Shown here piece by piece: positions 46,603 through 55,396 of a DNA stretch of 64,000 nucleotides (position 1 is its first letter; every line of letters begins with the position of its first letter). The position numbers were made by a program, and so were the translations under genes. The stretch comes from a virus, in IMG/VR virus record IMGVR_UViG_3300010403_000024, positions 1 to 64,000 of that record, one strand, 5' to 3'. The notes beneath the pieces were generated by a model, which was not told where the DNA came from, searched no databases, and saw only the letters and a list, made by a program, of their open reading frames with translations.

Positions 46603-47364
46603 ATGGCAAACAAAACACTAACCCCCGAAGTCGCGGCTGTCCTGAGTCGCGCAACGATCACCGGCAACAAACTCGTCGTGCCGAATAATCCTGACGGCTC
46701 TCGGCTCGACCGCTCCCTCTACCAAAAGGTCAATGATGCGCTTGTGGCCGCTGGTGGAAAATGGAACACCAAAGAGCAAGGTCATATATTCAACAGTGAT
46801 CCGCGCCCAAAACTAGAACTGATGCTGGAAACAGGAGTGGCCGTGGATGAGGCTGGAACCAAGAAAAAGAAACTCCAAGCCTTCTACACCCCAAAGCCGC
46901 TCGCGGATGAACTCGTCCAACTGGCAAACGTCAAAGGCCAATTCGTGCTCGAACCATCGGCAGGACGAGGTGCATTGGTGGAAGCCTGCGCTCGCGCTGG
47001 TGCGCGTGGTGTGGTCTGTGTAGAACTCGACCAGGAATCCGCCGCACAACTCAAAGCGGACGGACTGACAAATGTAACCTGCGCCGATTTCCTGACACTC
47101 AAGCCAAATCGCAAATACAGCCGCATTGTGATGAATCCGCCGTTCACTCGCGGACAAGACATCAAGCATGTGGAACACGCCCTGAAATGGCTCGCGACCG
47201 ACGGTGTTCTTGTGTCAGTGATGCTCGCAGACGGCGACCGTCCAAAACTCAAGGAAGTGCTGAACGGCCACGAATGGAATCTCCGGGATGTGCCAGTCGG
47301 TGCCTTTAAGGAATCCGGCACAAACATCGCAACTGCAATCCTGACCGTGCGAGCGCGTGGATAG
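46603..47364 (+). CDS. N6-adenine DNA methyltransferase
   Basis: 253 aa. After an N-terminal helical region (about 1-90), FYTPKPLADELVQLANVKGQ precedes motif I VLEPSAGRGAL (115-125), GVVCVELDQESAA carries the acidic SAM-binding residue, and motif IV is NPPF (178-181) in IVMNPPFTRGQDIKHVEHAL. The order motif I then NPPF is that of gamma-class N6-adenine enzymes. Likely modifies phage DNA against restriction; the second methyltransferase of this window. Confidence 0.9.
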   Translation: MANKTLTPEVAAVLSRATITGNKLVVPNNPDGSRLDRSLYQKVNDALVAAGGKWNTKEQGHIFNSDPRPKLELMLETGVAVDEAGTKKKKLQAFYTPKPLADELVQLANVKGQFVLEPSAGRGALVEACARAGARGVVCVELDQESAAQLKADGLTNVTCADFLTLKPNRKYSRIVMNPPFTRGQDIKHVEHALKWLATDGVLVSVMLADGDRPKLKEVLNGHEWNLRDVPVGAFKESGTNIATAILTVRARG

Positions 47365-47372
47365 GCTAACGT

Positions 47373-47669
47373 ATGAGCAGTCCCGAAACAACCCAACTGC
47401 ACGCGACCGTGCCCTCAGCGACGGGTTCTCCGACGGCTGAAGAACTCGCAGCACTGAAGGCCGAAAATGCGCAACTGAAAGACATCATGCGCAAGTGCAA
47501 CCGGGACGGGCACCGGCTGAAGGATTTCATCATCGCGTGCAATGGGCCGGGCGAGATGATTCGCTTCCAAGAGGCGGCGACCAATAACAAGGGCGTCGAT
47601 ATTTTCTTGAGCTACCTCGACAGCTTGTGGCGCGAACTCGATAAGGCCAAGTCGGAGGCTAACAAATGA
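47373..47669 (+). CDS. coiled-coil protein, 98 aa
   Basis: MSSPETTQLHATVPSATGSP, then EELAALKAENAQLKDIMRKC, a clear heptad coiled coil, and ending LDSLWRELDKAKSEANK. Overlaps the start of the fibre gene by four bases, so likely a partner or chaperone of fibre assembly. Not recognised. Confidence 0.62.
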   Translation: MSSPETTQLHATVPSATGSPTAEELAALKAENAQLKDIMRKCNRDGHRLKDFIIACNGPGEMIRFQEAATNNKGVDIFLSYLDSLWRELDKAKSEANK

Positions 47670-49192
47670 GCTCACCTGTTACACCATCGCAACTGCTCGC
47701 TACTGTCGCGTCGGGCACAGGGGACGTATGCCAAAGGTTCGCGGCGCTGCTGAAGTTCGGGCAGCTCGCGCATGATGAATTTGCCTACGAGCGCAATGAG
47801 CAGGGGGACATCACGCCAGAATTTTGCAGCGACATTTTGGCGTGTGCCGGCATCTCCGGTGTCACGCCCCCGGGCGGCGGCACGGGCGGCACATTAGCGG
47901 CCCCGGTGATCTCGGCCTCGGACGGCACCTTTGGCGACCGGGTGCGGATCACCTGGAATGCGGTGAGCGGCGCGACTCAGTATTTTGTCTATCGGGCGAC
48001 GGCCGACAACCCGGCGCTGGCGACGCAGATCGCGACCAGCGTCTCGATGCAGTATGACGACACGACCGGGACGATTGACACCACCTACTACTACTGGGTG
48101 AAGGCATCCAACGGCACCACGACCTCGGCGCTGTCCAACTCTGACCCAGGCTATTACTCGACGCCACTGGGTGCCGTGAGCGACCTGGAATGCAGCCGCG
48201 GGGCGGCCACGACGCTGAACCCGCAACGGGTGATCTACATGCAATGGACGGAAGTGCCGACCGCGACGGTGTATGACATCTATCGGCATACGGCGGACGA
48301 TTTCCCGAACGCGACCAAGATCAAGGACGGGTTGGCCCCAGGCGACAACACCAGCTACAGCGGGGCGAGCCCGAACGGGTTGACCGACAACGTGACCGAC
48401 CTGACCTACTACGACACGCCGCCCGACCCGTTCCTCGAGTACTTTTACTGGGTGATTGGGCGCAAGCTGAATCCGAACGCAGCCGGGTTGGTCAGCAACA
48501 CGGGCTCCGGCTGGGCGGTGGGCTTCGGCGAGGGCAACACGCCGGATGCGGCGGTCCACATCACGGACGTGGCGGAGCATACGGTGCCGGCGTCGATGAC
48601 GCGCGCCTGGATCTACATGATCGGCGGAGCAGCGGGCGGGGCCGGGGCGGGCGTGAACTTTGGCGGGGGCGGCAGCGGGGCCGGGGCGGTGCTGTGGGGC
48701 GAACTGGCGGTGGCGGCTGGCGGCAAGTTCCAGTTTGTGGCGACTGGCTCGGCGGAGAGTACGGCGGCGGCGGAGACCGATGGGGCCGATGGGCGCCTTT
48801 GGGAATTGAAATACAAACCACCGGCGGGCAGCTACGCGACGGTGATGACATCCTCGGCGGCGACCGGCGGCAACTACAACGCCGCTGGCGGCGGCACGGG
48901 CGGGACTGGGGCGGTGGCGACCAACGACGGCGTGATCAGCAACGGGGCCGAGCACGACGGCAACGACGGGTTGCCGGGTCAGGGGGCCAAGGGCGGGCGC
49001 AGCGGGAAGATCTGGGGGTATGTCAGGACACCGGCGGCGCATTCGTTGCCGGGCTTTCCATTGCCTGGCTTCAGCGGCGACGGCAACGGCGCGGGCGGGA
49101 GCGTGGCGGTCGGCAACCCGTCATTTTTGGCCTACGCGACGGGCGGCAAGGGGCAGACGGCGCAGGCGAGTATTTCGTTTTCCATCGCCTGA
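47666..49192 (+). CDS. tail fibre with fibronectin III-like and Gly-rich domains
   Basis: 508 aa. Residues 1-60: domain shared with the small gene at 46389. Residues 70-290: two fibronectin type III-like units (ASDGTFGDRVRITWNAVSGA; YMQWTEVPTATVYDIYRHTA). Residues 300-500: Gly-rich domain (GGGGSGAGAVLWGELAVAAG; GGSVAVGNPSFLAYATGGKG), the receptor-binding type seen in many phage adhesins. Probable host-recognition protein; the Gly-rich surface would evolve fast. Confidence 0.78.
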   Translation: MSSPVTPSQLLATVASGTGDVCQRFAALLKFGQLAHDEFAYERNEQGDITPEFCSDILACAGISGVTPPGGGTGGTLAAPVISASDGTFGDRVRITWNAVSGATQYFVYRATADNPALATQIATSVSMQYDDTTGTIDTTYYYWVKASNGTTTSALSNSDPGYYSTPLGAVSDLECSRGAATTLNPQRVIYMQWTEVPTATVYDIYRHTADDFPNATKIKDGLAPGDNTSYSGASPNGLTDNVTDLTYYDTPPDPFLEYFYWVIGRKLNPNAAGLVSNTGSGWAVGFGEGNTPDAAVHITDVAEHTVPASMTRAWIYMIGGAAGGAGAGVNFGGGGSGAGAVLWGELAVAAGGKFQFVATGSAESTAAAETDGADGRLWELKYKPPAGSYATVMTSSAATGGNYNAAGGGTGGTGAVATNDGVISNGAEHDGNDGLPGQGAKGGRSGKIWGYVRTPAAHSLPGFPLPGFSGDGNGAGGSVAVGNPSFLAYATGGKGQTAQASISFSIA

Positions 49193-49198
49193 TTTTTT

Positions 49199-49224
49199 AC
49201 AGAAGGCAACGAAGGTAACAAAGA
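49199..49224 (+). repeat. GAAGGCAAC dispersed repeat (copy 3)
   Basis: ACAGAAGGCAACGAAGGTAA followed by CAAAG in the gap before the DHH gene. Confidence 0.65.
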
Positions 49225-49225
49225 A

Positions 49226-50143
49226 ATGCAGACTATAGTTATTTATCACCGAAGCGACTTCGACGGCATCTTTTGCAGGGAGGTCGCCCGCAAGTTTCTA
49301 CCGCAGGCTGAATTGATCGGATGGGAGTACGGCGACCCGGTGCCGTCGGTGCCGGAGGAAGCGCAACTCTACATCCTCGATCTGAGCGTGGAGGGCCTGA
49401 TGCAGCACCCGAACCTGATCTGGATCGACCATCACAAGAGCGCCATCGACAAGTACCCATCGACGATCAAGGGCTACCGGATCGATGGCGTGGCGGCCTG
49501 CCGGCTGGCCTGGCAATGGTTCGCGAAGAAGAAAAACGCTTATCCCTGGACAGCTATAATTGACTGGCCAGAGAAGCAGCATTTTGTCCGCAGGGAAGTT
49601 GAGGAACCAATAGCCGTGCGCCTCGCCGGTGAGTACGACATCTGGGACAGGAGAAATCCCGACGCTGAACTGTTTCAGCACGGACTGCGTAGCCAGGATC
49701 TTGAACCGCTCTGGGAAATTCTTTTGTCTGGCCCATTCTCGGAGGACGCAGACGGCAAAGTTGGGTTGGACGAAATCACGGTCGATGCGCTGCTCGAAGC
49801 TGGACGCGCGCTCCAATACGCCAAGACCAAGGAGAACGAATCGATCATCAAGGCCCAGAGTTTCCGCATGCAATGGGAGGGGTTGCGCTTCCTCTGCTGC
49901 AACCATGCGCGCTTCAACTCATTTTTGTTTACGGCGGGACTGACACCCGACGACGACGCCTGCCTGGGCTTCTGCTGGGATGGCCGAAAATGGAAAGTCT
50001 CGCTCTACCACGCGACGGGCAAGGAGCACATTGATCTATCAGTGATCGCGGTCAAGCATGGGGGTGGAGGCCACCGCGGCGCTTGCGGGTTCGCCTGCGA
50101 TACGCTGCCCTTCCCATTGAAGACTCCATCCGACCCCGCTTGA
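49226..50143 (+). CDS. DHH/DHHA1-family phosphoesterase
   Basis: 305 aa. VIYHRSDFDGIFC (D11, D13), ILDLSVEG (D52) and WIDHHKS (D68-H69-H70) are the DHH metal ligands. The C-terminal DHHA1 substrate-binding motif is VKHGGGGHRGACGF. The family includes nanoRNases, pAp phosphatases and cyclic-dinucleotide phosphodiesterases. In a phage it could recycle short RNAs or degrade a nucleotide second messenger used in host defence; the sequence cannot tell which. Confidence 0.88.
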   Translation: MQTIVIYHRSDFDGIFCREVARKFLPQAELIGWEYGDPVPSVPEEAQLYILDLSVEGLMQHPNLIWIDHHKSAIDKYPSTIKGYRIDGVAACRLAWQWFAKKKNAYPWTAIIDWPEKQHFVRREVEEPIAVRLAGEYDIWDRRNPDAELFQHGLRSQDLEPLWEILLSGPFSEDADGKVGLDEITVDALLEAGRALQYAKTKENESIIKAQSFRMQWEGLRFLCCNHARFNSFLFTAGLTPDDDACLGFCWDGRKWKVSLYHATGKEHIDLSVIAVKHGGGGHRGACGFACDTLPFPLKTPSDPA

Positions 50144-50149
50144 GGTAGT

Positions 50150-50608
50150 GTGATCGAAATCAAAAAATCTGAAACCGCCGATACCCGGACCTGTGACTTC
50201 GCCAACACGTCCAAGGAAACATTGCTGGCATCCAGCCGGCAGCATATCGGCGACGTGGTGAAGGCCCTCGCTTTCTTCTCTGCCAAGATCACGGAGGCCG
50301 CGGGCGAACATGACTATGACAAGCTGACCGCCATCGACTGGTTTCATTCGGACTTCGTGACTGGATTCAAAAAGACTGGATGGTGGGATAATCATCGGAA
50401 GATCCACCGGCACCACCTCGACAAGGCCGATGGGGTGCCGGATAACGTGAACCTGCTCGATGTTATCGAACACATCGCCGATTGCGTGATGGCCGGAATG
50501 GCGCGGAGCGGGAACGTCTATGAATTGAAGCTGTCGGATGAACTACTCCAACGCGCCTTTCGGAACACAGCCGAACTGCTCAAGGCGCAGGTAAGGGTGC
50601 AGGAATGA
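50150..50608 (+). CDS. hypothetical protein related to DUF5662-type, 152 aa
   Basis: GTG start. RQHIGDVVKALAFFSAKITE, then HDYDKLTAIDWFHSDFVTG and KIHRHHLDKADGVPDNVNLL. HD..K...IDWF and the H..HH segment resemble the metal-ligand layout of the DUF5662-like protein encoded at 51110. Probable metal-binding helical protein. Overlaps the next gene by four bases. Confidence 0.6.
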   Translation: MIEIKKSETADTRTCDFANTSKETLLASSRQHIGDVVKALAFFSAKITEAAGEHDYDKLTAIDWFHSDFVTGFKKTGWWDNHRKIHRHHLDKADGVPDNVNLLDVIEHIADCVMAGMARSGNVYELKLSDELLQRAFRNTAELLKAQVRVQE

Positions 50609-50823
50609 CCACCAGCGCCACCCAAAAGCCGGCGCCGCACCCGTTCTACGGCGATGCCTACGAGCGGGGCAAAGATCCCTGGCACAAGGAGGCGTTCCCG
50701 GATGGGTTCAAGGACGCCGCGCCCAATCAGGGTGATCGGCGCGAGGGCTGGTTTCTACTCGACGGCTTCGGAAACGCCATCGGCTTCGTGCCCGATGGGA
50801 CGGAACTGCCAACCCCAACCTGA
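50605..50823 (+). CDS. hypothetical protein, 72 aa
   Basis: MTTSATQKPAPHPFYGDAYE, then RGKDPWHKEAFPDGFKDAAP and GWFLLDGFGNAIGFVPDGTE. Trp/Gly-rich and presumably beta-rich at the end. Not recognised; coupled to its upstream neighbour. Confidence 0.55.
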   Translation: MTTSATQKPAPHPFYGDAYERGKDPWHKEAFPDGFKDAAPNQGDRREGWFLLDGFGNAIGFVPDGTELPTPT

Positions 50824-50824
50824 G

Positions 50825-51106
50825 ATGATTTTGGAAGCGACCACGAAGAATATTGAGTGGCTGGTTGAACGCCTCTACGAAGTCAGGCGCTACATGCAGG
50901 CTGAAGGCATTGAGAATCCAACCTTTGTGCTGCTCACGAAAGGCGAGGAGGACCGGCACAGGATTGAACGGATCTTTTTTTTGTATTTCCAATCCCGCTA
51001 TGGAATCCCATCCTTTGAGTGCATTCAAGTGGCTGAAACCAGCCGGTCGCACAGCCGGTACGAACTGCCAAACATAGGCGCGTCGATCATCTTAATGGAC
51101 ATCTGA
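50825..51106 (+). CDS. hypothetical protein, 93 aa
   Basis: MILEATTKNIEWLVERLYEV, then IENPTFVLLTKGEEDRHRIE and PNIGASIILMDI. Small alpha/beta protein. Not recognised. Begins one base after the previous stop and ends three bases before the next start. Confidence 0.6.
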   Translation: MILEATTKNIEWLVERLYEVRRYMQAEGIENPTFVLLTKGEEDRHRIERIFFLYFQSRYGIPSFECIQVAETSRSHSRYELPNIGASIILMDI

Positions 51107-51109
51107 ATC

Positions 51110-51628
51110 ATGAGAAGACACTGGTCTTATCTGCAATATGTCCTTCGGCACAAATGGTTTGTATTCCTCGCCGGCCTTAAAACTGGCGCGCCACTGTGGC
51201 GGTTGATCATCCACGACTGGAGTAAGTTCCTGCCCTGCGAATGGGGGCCATACGTGCGGAGCTTCTATAACCGGGATGGCAGCAAGCGCGATTGGAAGAC
51301 GCGCGACCCTTGGGACAAGGTGGAGTTTGACTGGGCGTGGAACCACCACCAGAAATCGAACGATCACCATTGGCAGTACTGGTTACTGACCAACGACTCG
51401 GACGATCCAAAGCACCGCCCACTGATGATGCCGGAGGAATGCGTGCGCGAGATGGTGGCCGACTGGATGGGGGCGGGGCGGGCCATTACCGGCAAGTGGG
51501 ATGCGCTCAACTGGTACGGACAGAATCAAGGGAAGATACTGCTGCATGAACTGACGCGCAGCCAAGTGCGCGAGATCCTCGAACGCGCCATGGAGAAAAT
51601 GGTTCTCGACAAGCGGGGCAAAAACTAA
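51110..51628 (+). CDS. DUF5662-family-like protein, 172 aa
   Basis: WRLIIHDWSKFLPCEWGPYV, then DWAWNHHQKSNDHHWQYWLL and PLMMPEECVREMVADWMGAG. The HDWSKF, NHHQ..NDHHWQYW and MPEE..REMVADW elements follow the DUF5662 pattern I know from phages. Conserved His/Asp positions suggest a metal site. Its last base is the first base of the next ATG. Confidence 0.75.
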   Translation: MRRHWSYLQYVLRHKWFVFLAGLKTGAPLWRLIIHDWSKFLPCEWGPYVRSFYNRDGSKRDWKTRDPWDKVEFDWAWNHHQKSNDHHWQYWLLTNDSDDPKHRPLMMPEECVREMVADWMGAGRAITGKWDALNWYGQNQGKILLHELTRSQVREILERAMEKMVLDKRGKN

Positions 51629-53694
51629 TGGCCGCGCGAGTCCCATACAAGCCGATCACCATCCGCCCGATCGATGGCTTGCTCGATACTCGTCTGACCC
51701 CGGACGAGATCCCGATTGGCGGGTACCGCTACGTCGAAAGCTGGGAATGCCTGGCACGGGGCAAGCTCTGCCGGATGAGCGGCTGGCGGCGATTGCTGGA
51801 CGAGGAGTTCAATAACAACGCGGATCTGCACGATCAGTTGCTGACGATCACCGAGCGGGAAGTGCGGCAGCCGATCATCTTTCTCTTTACGCATCCGATG
51901 CCGCTGGGGACGAACAAGTTTTATGCCGCGAGCGCCAATGTGCTGTATGCCCTCAACAACGGGACGGGCAACTGGAAAGTGATCGGCGACGAGTTCAGTC
52001 CCGCCCAGAGCGCCTCCTGCCCAGAGGTGAGATGGAGCGCGGCGGGCTTTGGCGACGTGGTGGTATTCAGCAACGGGATCGACCCGGTAGTTTATCAGGT
52101 GGTCGATCAGCCGGCGCTGGGCGACACCGACCAGAGCGTGCAGACGATCAGCGACCTGGAACTGTTGAACATCACGCGGGTCGGGTTTGTAAAGCAGTTC
52201 GCCGGCCTCACCATTTACTTCAACGTCGTGCAGGATGCGGTGCGGCACAGTTACCGGGCCATCTGGAGCGATTATCAAAATCCGCTGAGCGTGAAGCCCA
52301 AAGCCAGCGCCAGTGTCGCGGGCTACAAGGACCTGGACTTTGGCGAAGTGATATTGGCGGCGGAAGAACTGGGCAACTCGCTGGTCGTCTATACCAACAA
52401 AGCGATCTGGCAGGCGGATCTGGGGGGCGACGCCGGGTTGATCTGGAGCAAGCGCTATTCACCCAAGGATGTCGGCGACCGCTGCTTGGTCTATCCGCGC
52501 ACATTGGTCTCGACCGGATCGGAGCATTACTTCTTTGCCCGCGACGGCATTTACCTCTTCTCGCAGTATGTGGCCAAGCCGCAGCGCATCGAGTGGATTC
52601 ACAACGCGAGCGCCATTGTCTTCGAGGACCTGGACAGCAGCCGGTGCGTGGTGCATCACGGGGCCCATGAGGTGGACAAGAAACAAATCTGGTGGAGCTG
52701 GGCCAAGACGGGCGAGGCGTGTCCGACCCAGAGCTTTGTGATCAACACCGAGTATTCCTTTGCCTCGCTGGTGCCGAAAGGGTTTAGCGCCTTCGGGTTG
52801 TTTGGATTTATCCGGCAAAGGATTCTGCGCGATTTCTTGATCGAGAAGTGCATCTGCGACGCCGCCGGGTTGGAGGAGAACGGGCTGGGCTTCGTGCATG
52901 AAGGCGGCTTCTGCGCGGCCCCCGCCGACTGCACCGGCTGCGACGCGGACACTGAGAGCGACTGCGAGGCCCCGACCTCGATCTACACCAACGAGACGGT
53001 GGACCTCGACGGTGTGGAGGTCGAGGACCTGAACTTTGGTGGCGGCAACACCCCGGATGCACAGTCGCTCTGCACGGCGTTGGCGGGGTTGACCGTGCAG
53101 GACCTCTGCCAGGTGGAAGCGGTCGCGGCCGAGTGCAAGGACGCGGATTTGTTTATCGGGGCCAGCACCGAAGATTTTTGTTTGAAGGAGATGGACAGCG
53201 AGGTGCGCTACCGGGAACGGTGCAGCGACATGGCGGGCTGCGGGACCTACATCAAGGACGGGTATCTGAGCATCCTGCGGAGCGGTCCGCTCGACTTGGG
53301 CTTGCCGGAGCAGGAGAAGCGCATCAGCCGCTTCGGGGTGGAGATACATCCGGAGGAGCAGAGCGTGCCCAGCCAACTGGAACTGAAGGTGGGAAGCGCG
53401 GTGCAGGCGATTGACCCGAACAAGTTCGACGAGAACGGGCGCTGCGTGATCATGTACCGGGAGGAAGTGCCGCGCAGCCTGGAATGTTTATCAACCAAGA
53501 CGGCGGTCGAGCACGCCGAGGCTGGGACGCGCCCGGACGAGGACGTGGCCTGGACGCTGGATATGATCGGGCGCTATTTCTATTTTGAACTGACGGTCAG
53601 CAACCCGAACGTGAGTCCACCGAATACGGGCGGGGCGGTCTGTTTGTCGCGGATCAGTTTCCGGGCCGGGGCGGCGGCGATGCTGAAGATGTAG
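51628..53694 (+). CDS. tail nozzle-like beta-propeller protein
   Basis: 688 aa. KPITIRPIDGLLDTRLTPDE, ECLARGKLCRMSGWRRLLDE, then repeated beta-blade-like segments (VRWSAAGFGDVVVFSNGIDP; KQFAGLTIYFNVVQDAVRHS; YFFARDGIYLFSQYV). This is the layout of podovirus nozzle/tubular proteins that close the tail. The last third (about 430-650) is Cys-rich (CTGCDADTESDCEAPTS) and beta-rich, unusual for a nozzle and perhaps an adhesin added on. Coupled to the gene before it. Confidence 0.72.
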   Translation: MAARVPYKPITIRPIDGLLDTRLTPDEIPIGGYRYVESWECLARGKLCRMSGWRRLLDEEFNNNADLHDQLLTITEREVRQPIIFLFTHPMPLGTNKFYAASANVLYALNNGTGNWKVIGDEFSPAQSASCPEVRWSAAGFGDVVVFSNGIDPVVYQVVDQPALGDTDQSVQTISDLELLNITRVGFVKQFAGLTIYFNVVQDAVRHSYRAIWSDYQNPLSVKPKASASVAGYKDLDFGEVILAAEELGNSLVVYTNKAIWQADLGGDAGLIWSKRYSPKDVGDRCLVYPRTLVSTGSEHYFFARDGIYLFSQYVAKPQRIEWIHNASAIVFEDLDSSRCVVHHGAHEVDKKQIWWSWAKTGEACPTQSFVINTEYSFASLVPKGFSAFGLFGFIRQRILRDFLIEKCICDAAGLEENGLGFVHEGGFCAAPADCTGCDADTESDCEAPTSIYTNETVDLDGVEVEDLNFGGGNTPDAQSLCTALAGLTVQDLCQVEAVAAECKDADLFIGASTEDFCLKEMDSEVRYRERCSDMAGCGTYIKDGYLSILRSGPLDLGLPEQEKRISRFGVEIHPEEQSVPSQLELKVGSAVQAIDPNKFDENGRCVIMYREEVPRSLECLSTKTAVEHAEAGTRPDEDVAWTLDMIGRYFYFELTVSNPNVSPPNTGGAVCLSRISFRAGAAAMLKM

Positions 53695-53709
53695 ATTTCG
53701 TTTGCGATT

Positions 53710-53726
53710 CGGCAGAGTTGCGGACA
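53710..53726 (+). promoter_or_regulatory. operator CGGCAGAGTTGCGGACA (site 9)
   Basis: Lies in the 42-base gap before the ATG at 53737, preceded by TTTGCGATT. The same core occurs at 46358-46374. Confidence 0.5.
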
Positions 53727-53736
53727 TTGTGCCTTT

Positions 53737-54009
53737 ATGAATGCAAAGAGCACACCCCAAATTGTAAGACGAGTCGGACATTTCAGACCGCCGATCCCGC
53801 AACCGATACCTGAGTTAAGGCCAAGCCCGCCCAGCCTGGTGCCGCAGAACATGGCCCAAACCATCCTGGTGCTGGAGAAGACGATCTACGAGGCCAAGCG
53901 CAAGTACGTGACCGGATCAGGCGACCCGCTGGTGGATCTTGCCAAGCTGATCGAGACGGCGACCGCAGAATGCAACCGCTGTCCGGCAGCTAGCCAGGCA
54001 GTTAAATGA
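53737..54009 (+). CDS. hypothetical protein, 90 aa
   Basis: MNAKSTPQIVRRVGHFRPPI, a Pro-rich segment (PIPELRPSPPSLVPQN), then a helical C-terminal (TILVLEKTIYEAKRKYVTGS, CNRCPAASQAVK). A possible linker protein. First gene of a segment headed by the operator at 53710; its stop overlaps the next start. Confidence 0.58.
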   Translation: MNAKSTPQIVRRVGHFRPPIPQPIPELRPSPPSLVPQNMAQTILVLEKTIYEAKRKYVTGSGDPLVDLAKLIETATAECNRCPAASQAVK

Positions 54010-55154
54010 GCGAGCACTACGAAGAGCGGCATCGGCAGGAGCAACAAGAGCAGCAGGAGCAGGAAATGCAGGTGCGGCCCATCCCGCCGCACCATCACAA
54101 GCCGCATCCACAGCACCAGCAACATCTGCGGCGCCCGCTGGAGATCGACAAGCACCAGTCGCCCCACACGCTTTACCGGAGGTTCGCGCGGCCAGATTGC
54201 CTCAAGGACCCGCTCTACGTGGTTACCAGCGTGTTTAACCCGATCCGTTACCGCTCGCGCTGGAAGCTCTACGAAGATTTCTGCAAGATGTGCGCGGAGA
54301 CCGGCGCCATCCTCTACACAGTGGAAGTCGCTTTCGGGGACCGGGCCTTTTGCTGCACGGACGAGAACAATCCGTTCCACCTGCAACTGCGCACCTGGCA
54401 CGAGATCTGGTTCAAGGAAGCGGCGCTGAACCTGGCGGTGCAATGTTTGCCACACGATTGGAAATACGTAGCCTGGGTCGATGCCGACACACACTTCGCG
54501 CGCTACGACTGGGCGGACGAAACCCGGCATCTGTTGCAACACTACCCGATCATCCAGATGTGGAGCCAGATGCACGACCTGGACTCGAACTTCCAACTGG
54601 TGGGGAGCACGCGCAGCTTTGGCGATGTTTGGATGTCGGGCGAGAAACCGCCGCCGGGTTGGAACCGCGAGGACTGCAAGTATTACTATCCGCACCGCGG
54701 CTACCCTGGGGCCCCGGGCCTGGCCTGGGCGATGCGGCGCGAGGCATGGGAGCAACTGGGCGGCTTGATCGACTACTGCATTCTGGGCGCGGGCGACTGG
54801 TACATGGCCCACGCCTTGACCGGCCAGATCGAACGCGTGCTGGCGCCGGGGCAGCATCCGCGATTGAAAGAGAAGTTGCGGCAATACCAGCACCACGCGG
54901 AGCGCAGCCTGTGGCAGGAGCGCCCGATCTGCGGCAACCTTGGCGTGATGAAAGGGTTAGCGCTGCATTACTGGCACGGGCCGAAGCTGAACCGGCGCTA
55001 CCGATCGCGGGAGCAGATTCTGTACGGGAACAACTACAACCCCGACATCGACCTGAAGCGCGACTGGCAGGGGCTGCTCCAACTGACCTCGCGGTCGGCG
55101 GAGTTGCGCCGGCAGGTGCAGCGATACTTTGCGGAGCGATTGGAGGATGCCTGA
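54006..55154 (+). CDS. GT-A-like glycosyltransferase (4 of 4)
   Basis: 382 aa. A Glu/Gln/His-rich leader (residues 1-55, EEQQEQEMQVRPIPPHHHKP) is followed by DPLYVVTSVFNPIRYRSRWK, the N-terminal strand-helix of GT-A enzymes. WKYVAWVDADTHFARYDWA carries the DxD near residues 157-159. HRGYPGAPGLAWAMRREAWE and ILGAGDWYMAHALTGQI (DW.M.HA.G) match acceptor-side motifs of glycosyltransferases. Distant from the other three in the window. Overlaps the next gene (TGATG). Confidence 0.72.
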   Translation: MSEHYEERHRQEQQEQQEQEMQVRPIPPHHHKPHPQHQQHLRRPLEIDKHQSPHTLYRRFARPDCLKDPLYVVTSVFNPIRYRSRWKLYEDFCKMCAETGAILYTVEVAFGDRAFCCTDENNPFHLQLRTWHEIWFKEAALNLAVQCLPHDWKYVAWVDADTHFARYDWADETRHLLQHYPIIQMWSQMHDLDSNFQLVGSTRSFGDVWMSGEKPPPGWNREDCKYYYPHRGYPGAPGLAWAMRREAWEQLGGLIDYCILGAGDWYMAHALTGQIERVLAPGQHPRLKEKLRQYQHHAERSLWQERPICGNLGVMKGLALHYWHGPKLNRRYRSREQILYGNNYNPDIDLKRDWQGLLQLTSRSAELRRQVQRYFAERLEDA

Positions 55155-55396
55155 TGCAGCCGTTCCAACAGCGGGTGATCGAGGAGAAGAAAGAACTGGA
55201 TCAAAAGATTGATCGGCTGGTGGCGTTCACGAAGGGACTGACCGCGCAATCGGATCGGGTGGATGGAGTGAGCGTGTGCTCGATCTTCCATCGGCTGCCC
55301 CCGGATGAACAACTGAGGCTGGCGCGGCAGTTGGATGCGATGCAGAATTACTCCGGCATACTGGCCGAGCGCATCGCGCATTTTTGTGTAATATGA
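55154..55396 (+). CDS. small helical protein, 80 aa (paralogue of 35063-35266)
   Basis: MQPFQQRVIEEKKELDQKID, then RLVAFTKGLTAQSDRVDGVS and LPPDEQLRLARQLDAMQNYS. Same family as the gene at 35063. The C-terminal SILAERIAHFCV matches RERIAAW. Common in phages; function unknown. Confidence 0.68.
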   Translation: MQPFQQRVIEEKKELDQKIDRLVAFTKGLTAQSDRVDGVSVCSIFHRLPPDEQLRLARQLDAMQNYSGILAERIAHFCVI

